Positions 1-5,039 of a stretch of 8,200 bases of DNA are shown here, one piece after another (positions within the stretch are counted from its first letter, which is position 1; each line of letters begins with the position of its first letter). The notes beneath the pieces were generated by a model. It had not been told where the DNA came from. It made no database searches and was given only the letters and a program-made list of their open reading frames with translations. Made by a program: the position numbers and the translations under genes. The DNA comes from Rhodothermaceae bacterium (lineage in GTDB: Bacteria > Bacteroidota > Rhodothermia > Rhodothermales > JAHEMB01): NCBI GenBank assembly GCA_024643915.1, contig JAHEMB010000040.1, forward strand, positions 1 through 8,200. Direction: 5' to 3'.

Positions 1-948
1 CTCGAGCAGGTTGATCTTCGCCTGGTTCGAATACGCTACGATGGCGCCGGCGAGATAGGCCGACGAGCCGCTGACGTTGGTGAGTTGATGCGCCACCAGC
101 CCACCGGTGCAGCTCTCAGCCACAGAAAGGGTGAGACCGCGCTCTCTTAGCAAGCGTCCGACCACGCTTTCCAGCGTCTCACCATTCGTCCCGAAAACGT
201 ACCGGTCGATGCGGCTGCGAAGGTGCTGCTCGAAAGCGTCGAGGCTCGCTTCGGCGGTGGCCTGCTCCTTGGCGAGGGCCGTCAGGCGGAGGCGTACACC
301 CCCGGTGCCGGGCAGGAAGGCCAGCCGCAGATGATCGTTGAGAAGGCCCGAGAGGTCGCCGATCCGCTCTTGCAAGTTCGACTCGCCAATTCCGGCGGTG
401 TGGAGCGTCCGCTGGCCGATGACGCGCAGGCCGCCGTGCCGTCGCAGCCGAGGCAGCACCTCGTCGCTCATGAGAGCCTGCATCTCGTGCGGCACGCCGG
501 GCAGCACCGCCAGCATCCGCTCCTCGGTTTCGTACCAGAGGCCGGGCGCCGTGCCGTTCGGGTTGGGCAGGATCTCGAAGCCCTCAGGCACCATCGCCTG
601 CCCCTGGTTGCCCGACGGCATCTTTATCCCCCGCCCCGCGAACCGTTTTTCGATCTCGTCAAGAATGGCGGCGTCGAAATGCAGGTCCTTATCGAAGTAT
701 GCGGCGACGGCGACTTTGGTGATATCGTCGTGGGTGGGGCCGAGGCCGCCGGTGGTGATAACCAATTCGGCCTCGTCATAAGCGCGGGCGAGGGCCCTAC
801 GGATGGCGGACTCATCGTCGCCCACCGTCACGGCGCACGCCACGTCCACGCCGCTGAGGGTGAGGTGCTCCCCGATCCAGGCTGCGTTTGTGTTGACGGT
901 CTGCCCGATGAGCAGCTCGTCGCCAATCGTTAATATCTCAGCTCTCAT
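1..948 (-). CDS. cinA: CinA-family protein (competence/damage-inducible protein A; NMN amidohydrolase-type), C-terminus cut by window edge
   Basis: The reading frame is open from ATG at 948-946 to base 1, giving 316 residues; full-length CinA is about 410-420, so roughly the last 100 are missing. The start MRAEILTIGDELLIGQTVNT is the classic CinA opening. The N-terminal molybdopterin-binding-like (MoCF/COG1058) domain covers about residues 1-170, with ITTGGLGPTHDD at 64-75, NGTAPG at 131-136 and LPGVPHEM at 149-156. A linker leads to the CinA C-terminal amidase domain from about 257, where AESCTGGL (277-284) contains the conserved serine region and YSNQAK lies at 306-311. In characterised homologues the N domain is an ADP-ribose pyrophosphatase and the C domain deamidates nicotinamide mononucleotide for NAD recycling; whether both are active here is inferred. 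It is probably the last gene seen of the pgsA-pyrE cluster, 44 bases after the small membrane-protein gene. Only a weak AAGAA precedes the start. The identity is very secure. Confidence 0.95.
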   Translation of the reverse strand, partial: MRAEILTIGDELLIGQTVNTNAAWIGEHLTLSGVDVACAVTVGDDESAIRRALARAYDEAELVITTGGLGPTHDDITKVAVAAYFDKDLHFDAAILDEIEKRFAGRGIKMPSGNQGQAMVPEGFEILPNPNGTAPGLWYETEERMLAVLPGVPHEMQALMSDEVLPRLRRHGGLRVIGQRTLHTAGIGESNLQERIGDLSGLLNDHLRLAFLPGTGGVRLRLTALAKEQATAEASLDAFEQHLRSRIDRYVFGTNGETLESVVGRLLRERGLTLSVAESCTGGLVAHQLTNVSGSSAYLAGAIVAYSNQAKINLLE

Positions 949-992
949 TTCTTGATGACATTCATTCGCTGCGCTCACGGTCAATTGGCTCG

Positions 993-1217
993 CTACCCCC
1001 ACGCGCTGCCATAGCCGGGCGGGGCGAGCGCCTTCGGACGACGCACGAAGAGCCAGAAGAAAAATCCGAGCGGCCACCACAGCAGCCCGACGAAAAGCAC
1101 CGCCAGGCGCGGGTCGTGGCCCAGCCGCCGCGCATCCCGCCACACCCACACGAGGCTGGCTACGTAAAGCAAGAGTACTGCGGCCAGAACGCTCCAAAAA
1201 ATCAGCGGCTCTTCCAT
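993..1217 (-). CDS. Small two-helix inner-membrane protein, function unknown
   Basis: This 74-residue protein runs from ATG 1217-1215 to TAG 995-993. Two hydrophobic segments are visible, about residues 5-27 (LIFWSVLAAVLLLYVASLVW) and 38-58 (LAVLFVGLLWWPLGFFFWLF). They are joined by a charged loop, WRDARRLGHDP, and followed by RRPK and a Pro/Gly-rich tail. By the positive-inside rule the charged loop and the RRPK end are hard to reconcile on one side, so topology is uncertain. The WRDAxRxG...W-P-x-G...W pattern resembles small proteins often annotated as hypothetical or PLDc_N-like, but I cannot assign it to a family. The 88-residue reading from an ATG at 1259 starts inside pyrE and lacks a ribosome site; the start used here has a strong one. 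It sits 17 bases after pyrE and 44 before cinA, so it is probably co-transcribed. Gene reality is well supported; function is unknown. Confidence 0.75.
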   Translation of the reverse strand: MEEPLIFWSVLAAVLLLYVASLVWVWRDARRLGHDPRLAVLFVGLLWWPLGFFFWLFVRRPKALAPPGYGSAWG

Positions 1218-1223
1218 CCCTGT

Positions 1224-1229
1224 TCCTCC
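1224..1229 (-). promoter_or_regulatory. Shine-Dalgarno site that fixes the start of the small membrane protein
   Basis: On the minus strand GGAGGA lies 6 bases before the ATG at 1217, in the short gap after the pyrE stop. It is the best Shine-Dalgarno match among the genes in the window; pgsA, dnaK, lon and cinA have weak or no such site. It supports the 74-residue start over the longer reading frame. Confidence 0.75.
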
Positions 1230-1234
1230 ATGTG

Positions 1235-1885
1235 TCAGCCTTGCCACCGTTCGCTCCACGCCTGCGGATCACGCTGCCAGTCGCGCAACTCCTCGACGTC
1301 CGCCGCCGCAATCCGGTCCTGCTCCCGAGCGACGGACAGCAACGTCTCAAAATCCGTGAGGGTAAAAACTGGCAGCAGCGCCTCGGCGAAGCGGGAGCGT
1401 GCCACCTCCAGGCCGTAGGAAAAAATTGCCAGAAGCGCAGCGACCTCGGCGCCCGCCCCCCGCACAACCTTGACGACGTTGAGGGACGAGCCGCCGGTAG
1501 AAATCAGGTCTTCGACAATCACTACAGTATGCCCCATTTCCACACGACCCTCAACCTGGTTGCCGCGCCCGTGCTCCTTCGGTTTGGAACGCCCGTAGGC
1601 CAGCGGGAGGTCCAGCCGTTCGGCCAGCCAGGCGGCGTGCGGGATGCCGGCGGTGGCCGTACCGACGATCACGTCCGGCTGCATATGCTGCGCTGCCAGG
1701 ATTTCCGCAAAACCCTCGGCGATGCCGCGGCGGACGGCCGGGAAGGCGAGAGTGAGACGGTTGTCACAGTAGAGGGGCGCCTTGAGACCGGAGGCCCAGG
1801 TGAAAGGTGCCTCGGGCGAGAGGTGGACGGCGCCGATCTCCAGCAGGTCGGCGGCGAGGCGGCGGGCGCGCGGTTCGTCAGCCAT
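1235..1885 (-). CDS. pyrE: Orotate phosphoribosyltransferase
   Basis: The 216-residue product transfers phosphoribose from PRPP to orotate to give OMP, the penultimate step of de novo UMP synthesis in the cytosol. The PRPP-binding signature VVIVEDLISTGGSS lies at 121-134. The flexible catalytic loop KPKEHGRGNQVEG lies at 101-113, carrying the Lys/His expected of this family. The early FTWASGLKAPLYCDNR block (28-43) is the orotate/OMP-binding segment typical of PyrE, and VGTATAGIPHAAWLA (74-88) is the conserved core. Length matches the usual 200-220 residues. The start ATG (1885-1883) overlaps the pgsA stop as ATGGCTGA, an 8-base overlap implying translational coupling. The small membrane-protein gene begins 17 bases after its TGA. 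No pyrimidine attenuator was seen, and the pairing with pgsA rather than other pyr genes suggests no dedicated pyrimidine operon control here. The C-terminal tail (about 195-216) is charged and less conserved. Confidence 0.96.
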   Translation of the reverse strand: MADEPRARRLAADLLEIGAVHLSPEAPFTWASGLKAPLYCDNRLTLAFPAVRRGIAEGFAEILAAQHMQPDVIVGTATAGIPHAAWLAERLDLPLAYGRSKPKEHGRGNQVEGRVEMGHTVVIVEDLISTGGSSLNVVKVVRGAGAEVAALLAIFSYGLEVARSRFAEALLPVFTLTDFETLLSVAREQDRIAAADVEELRDWQRDPQAWSERWQG

Positions 1886-2468
1886 TGGATTGCGCCGGCT
1901 CGTTGTAGTCCTGCCTCATCACGTACAGGACGCCGGTGATGATCGTGAAAAGCACGACGAAGGCCAAGGCGATGAGCGGGATGGTGCTGTCGAGCGTCCA
2001 GCGCGCGGCCTCGCCAAACGTACCGCTGAGCCGGGCGAGCGGCAAGAGAGCCAGCATGAAAATGAGGTAGATGAGTTGCACGAGCGTCTTCAGGCGAGCG
2101 GCCTGAAGCGTCCGCAGGCTGCGGCCATGCGCCTCGGCCCAGGTCCGCATCGCCGTCACCCCCCCGTCTCGCAACGCGATCAGGAGGACGGCCCACCACG
2201 GCACGTTCTCCGGTTGCAGAAATGCCAGCGCGACGAACGTGCCCAGCACCAGCACCTTATCGGCGAACGGGTCGAGGAACTGGCCCAGGCGGGAGCGGAC
2301 CTTGTAGGTGCGCGCCACCTTGCCGTCGAGCCAGTCCGAGATGGCAGCAAAGACGAAAAGGCCGAACGCCCACGACTGCCCCAGGAGGGTGTCCGACATC
2401 AGCAATACCAGCATCACCGGGGTGACGAGGATGCGGGAGATAGTTAAGGCGTTCGGTACGTGTTGCAT
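1878..2468 (-). CDS. pgsA: CDP-diacylglycerol-glycerol-3-phosphate 3-phosphatidyltransferase (PGP synthase)
   Basis: This 196-residue integral membrane enzyme joins CDP-diacylglycerol and glycerol-3-phosphate to make phosphatidylglycerophosphate, the committed step to phosphatidylglycerol and cardiolipin. The CDP-alcohol phosphotransferase signature is complete: D45-x2-D48-G49-x2-A52-R53-x8-G62-x3-D66-x3-D70. These aspartates bind the divalent metals. The N-terminal NALTISRI (6-13) is the usual PgsA opening. Hydrophobic helices surround the motif at about 12-26, 33-44, 70-84, 90-100, 127-146 and 162-184. Length fits PgsA (about 180-200). PgsA is favoured over phosphatidylserine or cardiolipin synthases by the N-terminal block and the size, although substrate specificity within this superfamily is inferred. 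The start ATG at 2468 has no clear Shine-Dalgarno site. It is the first gene of the leftward cluster and overlaps pyrE by 8 bases. Confidence 0.92.
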   Translation of the reverse strand: MQHVPNALTISRILVTPVMLVLLMSDTLLGQSWAFGLFVFAAISDWLDGKVARTYKVRSRLGQFLDPFADKVLVLGTFVALAFLQPENVPWWAVLLIALRDGGVTAMRTWAEAHGRSLRTLQAARLKTLVQLIYLIFMLALLPLARLSGTFGEAARWTLDSTIPLIALAFVVLFTIITGVLYVMRQDYNEPAQSNG

Positions 2469-2522
2469 TTGCCCGGCTGCTGTTCAAGCATCGGCGCAAG
2501 ATAGGGTAGAAAACCGCCGGTT

Positions 2523-2549
2523 GAAAGTTAAGTAAAGGGCCACTTCCAA
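2523..2549 (-). promoter_or_regulatory. Candidate pgsA-cluster promoter (Bacteroidota-type)
   Basis: On the minus strand TTG (2549-2547) is followed after 16 bases by TAACTTTC (2530-2523). This matches the Bacteroidota -7 box TAnnTTTG at all but the last base. The spacer is slightly shorter than the usual 17-23 bases. The box lies 54 bases before the pgsA ATG, a reasonable leader length. It was found by eye and is tentative. Confidence 0.3.
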
Positions 2550-2625
2550 CGTTCGTCTTTCAACGCCCGCCCGTCCCGGCGGCGTTCCTTGCTCCCTTCT
2601 CATTTCCTGCAATCTTTTCATGGCA

Positions 2626-2642
2626 GGCGCATGGACTGCGCC
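2626..2642. repeat. Short perfect hairpin in the dnaK upstream region
   Basis: GGCGCA (2626-2631) and TGCGCC (2637-2642) form a perfect 6-base-pair stem around a 5-base loop. Neither strand has a T-run immediately after the stem, so it does not look like an intrinsic terminator. It may be an operator or chance in GC-rich DNA. Confidence 0.4.
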
Positions 2643-2722
2643 AAAAGTGGCTGAACCCGGCACAGGGTATAGCGGATTCCGGCCCGACGCCTGCCAATGT
2701 GACGGGCGTGCCCAATCGGCAC

Positions 2723-2750
2723 CGTTCTTGAGATTACCTCGCCCAGAACG
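2723..2750. repeat. Inverted repeat overlapping the candidate dnaK promoter
   Basis: CGTTCT (2723-2728) and AGAACG (2745-2750) are a perfect 6-base inverted repeat separated by 16 bases. The arms straddle the -35 to -10 interval of the candidate dnaK promoter, where a dimeric repressor could bind. The half-sites are short, so chance occurrence is possible. Confidence 0.35.
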
Positions 2751-2756
2751 TATCGA
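2728..2756 (+). promoter_or_regulatory. Candidate dnaK promoter
   Basis: TTGAGA (2728-2733) is followed after exactly 17 bases by TATCGA (2751-2756), 47 bases before the dnaK ATG. The -35 box matches the sigma-70 consensus at five of six positions; the -10 box is poor at about three of six. The fit to the Bacteroidota box TAnnTTTG is also poor. Position and spacing are the main support. Confidence 0.3.
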
Positions 2757-2803
2757 CTATACGAAATACCGAGTTTCACCATACAGCGAGCAGCGAACGG
2801 ACT

Positions 2804-4723
2804 ATGAGCAAGATTATCGGCATTGACCTGGGCACGACGAACTCCGTCGTGGCCGTGATGGAAGGCGGCGAGCCCAAAGTGATCGAAAACGCCGAGGGGG
2901 CGCGCACTACACCCTCTGTCGTCGCGTACAAGAAAGACGGCGAGCGGCTCGTCGGCGCCCCGGCCAAGCGGCAGGCCATCACGAACCCGCAGAACACCAT
3001 CTTCTCCATCAAGCGGTTCATGGGCCGCAAGTACGACGAGGTGGCGTCGGAGATCAAGACCGTGCCGTACCACGTCGTGAAGGGCGACGGCGACGTGGCC
3101 CGCGTCGAGGTGAACGAGCGCGTCTACACGCCGCAGGAGATCTCGGCGATGGTGCTGCAGAAGCTGAAGCACACGGCCGAAGAGTACCTGGGCGAGAAGG
3201 TGACCGAAGCCGTCATCACTGTGCCGGCCTACTTCAACGACGCCCAGCGCACCGCCACCAAAGAGGCCGGGCAGATCGCGGGCCTCAACGTGCGCCGCAT
3301 CATCAACGAGCCCACGGCAGCGGCCCTCGCCTACGGGCTGGATAAGAAGCAGGAGGATGAGATCGTCGCCGTCTTCGACCTCGGCGGCGGTACCTACGAC
3401 ATCTCCATCCTCGAACTCGGCGAAGGCGTCTTCGAGGTCAAATCGACCAACGGCGACACCCATCTCGGCGGCGACGACTTCGACCAGCGCCTGATCGACT
3501 ACATCGCCGACGAGTTCAAGAAGCAGGAAGGCGTGGACCTGCGTGCCGATCCGATGGCCCTCCAGCGCCTCAAGGAGGCCGCCGAAAAGGCCAAGGTGGA
3601 GCTATCGAGCGCCCAGCAGACGACCATCAACCTGCCGTTCATCACCGCCACGCAGGAAGGCCCGAAGCACCTCACACTCGACCTCTCCCGTGCGAAGTTC
3701 GAGCAGCTCGTGGACGACCTCGTCGAGCGCACCATCCCGCCGATGCAGAAGGCACTCAGCGACGCCGGGCTGACGAAAGAGCAGGTGGACGAGGTGATCC
3801 TCGTCGGCGGCTCCACGCGCATCCCGAAGATCCAGGAAGTCGTCGAGGACTTTTTCGGCAAGAAGCCCAATAAGACCGTCAACCCGGACGAGGTCGTCGC
3901 CATCGGTGCGGCCATCCAGGGCGGCGTCCTCTCGGGTGACGTCTCCGACGTGCTCCTGCTCGACGTGACGCCCCTGAGCCTCGGCATCGAGACGCTCGGC
4001 GGCGTGACGACGACGCTCATCCCGTCGAACACGACCATCCCCACGCGCAAGAGCGAGATTTTCTCCACCGCGAGCGACAACCAGCCCTCGGTTGAGATCC
4101 ATGTGCTCCAGGGCGACCGCGAGATGGCGGTGGACAACCGCACCATTGGCCGCTTCCACCTCGACGGCATCCCCCCTGCCCCGCGCGGCGTGCCTCAGGT
4201 GGAAGTGACCTTCGACATCGACGCTGACGGCATCCTCAACGTCTCGGCCAAGGATAAGGCGACGGCCAAGGAGCAGTCGATCCGTATCGAGGCCTCAAGC
4301 GGCCTGACCGAGACGGAGATCGAGAAGATGCGCCAGGCCGCCCGCGACCACGCCTCCGAGGACAAGAAGCGCCGCGACGAGGTCGAGAAGATGAACCAGG
4401 CGGACTCGCTCATTTACACGACCGAGAAGAACCTGAAGGAGTACGGCGAGAAGCTGCCCGCCGAGAAGCGCGCCAAGATCGAGGCATCTCTGGAGCGGCT
4501 GAAGGAGGCGCACAAGCAGCGCAACGCCGCCGAACTTGAATCGGCCCTGCAGCAACTCAACCAGGCGTGGCAGGACGCCAGCCAGGACCTCTACCAGGCC
4601 CAGCAGCAGGAGGCCGGCGCCACGGCCGGCGACGGCGCCCCCGAGGGCGAGCCCGCCCCCGCCGAAGAGGGCGTCCACGACGCCGACTTCGAGGTGGTGG
4701 ACGAAGACGAGCCCAAATCGTAG
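2804..4723 (+). CDS. dnaK: Molecular chaperone DnaK (Hsp70)
   Basis: This 639-residue cytosolic ATP-dependent chaperone binds exposed hydrophobic segments and works with DnaJ and GrpE, neither of which is in the window. The nucleotide-binding domain is about 1-380: phosphate-1 motif IGIDLGTTNSVVAV (5-18), catalytic Lys70, INEPTAAALAYGLDK (167-181), phosphate-2 motif VFDLGGGTYDIS (190-201) with Thr197 at the autophosphorylation site, and adenosine motif LVGGSTRIPKIQE (333-345). The interdomain linker VLLLDVTPL lies at 383-391. The substrate-binding beta domain runs to about 500 and the helical lid to about 600. A disordered Gly/Ala/Pro/Glu-rich tail ends in DADFEVVDEDEPKS, resembling the EEVD-like acidic end of bacterial DnaK but with extra EPKS. 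The spacing after Lys70 includes the Gram-negative-type insert. Length is standard. The ATG at 2804 gives the canonical N-terminus despite no Shine-Dalgarno site. It is followed by its own terminator, so it is probably monocistronic. Confidence 0.98.
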   Translation: MSKIIGIDLGTTNSVVAVMEGGEPKVIENAEGARTTPSVVAYKKDGERLVGAPAKRQAITNPQNTIFSIKRFMGRKYDEVASEIKTVPYHVVKGDGDVARVEVNERVYTPQEISAMVLQKLKHTAEEYLGEKVTEAVITVPAYFNDAQRTATKEAGQIAGLNVRRIINEPTAAALAYGLDKKQEDEIVAVFDLGGGTYDISILELGEGVFEVKSTNGDTHLGGDDFDQRLIDYIADEFKKQEGVDLRADPMALQRLKEAAEKAKVELSSAQQTTINLPFITATQEGPKHLTLDLSRAKFEQLVDDLVERTIPPMQKALSDAGLTKEQVDEVILVGGSTRIPKIQEVVEDFFGKKPNKTVNPDEVVAIGAAIQGGVLSGDVSDVLLLDVTPLSLGIETLGGVTTTLIPSNTTIPTRKSEIFSTASDNQPSVEIHVLQGDREMAVDNRTIGRFHLDGIPPAPRGVPQVEVTFDIDADGILNVSAKDKATAKEQSIRIEASSGLTETEIEKMRQAARDHASEDKKRRDEVEKMNQADSLIYTTEKNLKEYGEKLPAEKRAKIEASLERLKEAHKQRNAAELESALQQLNQAWQDASQDLYQAQQQEAGATAGDGAPEGEPAPAEEGVHDADFEVVDEDEPKS

Positions 4724-4752
4724 GCCGTCCGGCTTACGCTTCTACATAGATC

Positions 4753-4793
4753 GAGGCCCCGGCTGTCCCCTGAGGTGGTCGGGGCTTCTTTTT
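4753..4793 (+). terminator. Intrinsic terminator after dnaK
   Basis: The stem core GCCCCG (4756-4761) pairs with CGGGGC (4780-4785). Outer pairs G4753-C4788, A4754-T4787 and a G-T wobble extend it, and a wobble plus a C-G pair extend it inward to about 11 pairs around a 14-base loop. TTCTTTTT (4786-4793) follows on the right arm. It begins 30 bases after the dnaK stop and argues that most dnaK transcription ends before lon. Confidence 0.85.
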
Positions 4794-4872
4794 GAATCGA
4801 AGAACCTACGAATCGATGCATCGAAGAAGAAGTATTGCCGAAGCACTCGTCGCTTCTTCGTCTCTTCGATTC
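4794..4872. repeat. Nested inverted repeats (TCGAAGA units) between dnaK and lon
   Basis: GAATCGAAGA (4794-4803) is perfectly inverted as TCTTCGATTC (4863-4872). Inside it, CGAAGAAG (4822-4829) is inverted as CTTCTTCG (4853-4860), GAAGC (4840-4844) pairs with GCTTC (4852-4856), and TCGATGCATCGA (4813-4824) is a perfect 12-base palindrome. The unit ATCGAAGA occurs twice on the left (4796-4803 and 4820-4827), so several alternative foldings exist. The segment starts right at the end of the dnaK terminator's T-run. It could be a cruciform/RNA structure, a dispersed intergenic repeat or a binding-site array; the sequence alone does not say which. Confidence 0.65.
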
Positions 4873-4908
4873 CTCCGTTCATCCGTCCCCGCCACAATGG
4901 CAGCGCCC

Positions 4909-4927
4909 CCCTGTTGGCAGGGTTTTT
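4909..4927 (+). terminator. Short GC hairpin with T-run, terminator-like
   Basis: CCCTG (4909-4913) pairs with CAGGG (4918-4922) around a four-base TTGG loop and is directly followed by TTTTT (4923-4927). The form is that of an intrinsic terminator, but the stem has only five pairs. It could be a second backstop for dnaK transcripts or an attenuator ahead of lon if the lon promoter lies upstream of it. The same bases also resemble a sigma-54 promoter (4914-4930), making assignment ambiguous. Confidence 0.35.
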
Positions 4928-5039
4928 GGAAATTACAAGACCGCTTCAAACAATAGCTTGCGTGACGCATTATGACAGGCACCCGCGCCTCGTCGTGCTG
5001 CGCCCCTCATTGCCTGACAACCCGCTCTTACCATAAAGA

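Larger units (their letters stand above)
2469..2803. other. Divergent intergenic region between pgsA and dnaK
   Basis: These 335 bases hold no credible gene; short open frames crossing it show no recognisable protein and no ribosome site. It should carry the promoters for the leftward pgsA cluster and the rightward dnaK gene. Several short inverted repeats are present: AACCGCCGGTT at 2512-2522, GGCGCA/TGCGCC at 2626-2642, GGGC/GCCC at 2704-2713 and CGTTCT/AGAACG at 2723-2750. I searched by eye for the CIRCE element (TTAGCACTC-N9-GAGTGCTAA) bound by HrcA and for an E. coli-type sigma-32 promoter before dnaK and saw neither. No Shine-Dalgarno site precedes dnaK. Confidence 0.7.
4724..5039. other. 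Structured spacer between dnaK and lon
   Basis: These 316 bases contain no convincing gene. From left to right they hold the dnaK intrinsic terminator (4753-4793), a cluster of nested inverted repeats built on TCGAAGA-like units (4794-4872), a small hairpin followed by five T (4909-4927), and about 110 bases that should contain the lon promoter. Possible sigma-70-like boxes TTCAAA (4945-4950) and CATTAT (4968-4973), 17 bases apart, match consensus at about four of six positions each and are too weak to call. No CIRCE element is visible. The lon ATG is preceded by only a weak AAAGA. Confidence 0.7.

Noticed and set aside
223..933. 236-codon plus-strand frame in the left 1 kb
   Set aside because: It lies opposite the cinA coding sequence, which is supported by many family motifs. 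The plus-strand product has no recognisable features.
1232..2447. Long plus-strand frames opposite pyrE and pgsA
   Set aside because: They are antisense to two genes with complete catalytic signatures. The products are Arg/Gly/His-rich composition artefacts.
2469..2803. CIRCE/HrcA operator or sigma-32 promoter before dnaK
   Set aside because: I looked for TTAGCACTC/GAGTGCTAA halves and for a CTTGAA...CCCCAT pair with proper spacing. Only partial matches with wrong spacing were present.
2618..3463. 281-codon open frame on the minus strand across the dnaK 5' end and its upstream region
   Set aside because: It is mostly antisense to conserved dnaK coding sequence with the same biased composition, and no family is recognisable.
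3499..4170. 223- and 185-codon open frames opposite dnaK
   Set aside because: They are antisense shadows of the DnaK ATPase and substrate-binding domains, Ser/Arg- or Val/Leu/Asp/Arg-rich without motifs.
4897..4956. 19-codon open frame (MAAPPCWQGFWKLQDRFKQ) upstream of lon, possible leader peptide
   Set aside because: There is no Shine-Dalgarno site, no run of one amino acid typical of attenuation, and it overlaps the hairpin. A frame this short is expected by chance.
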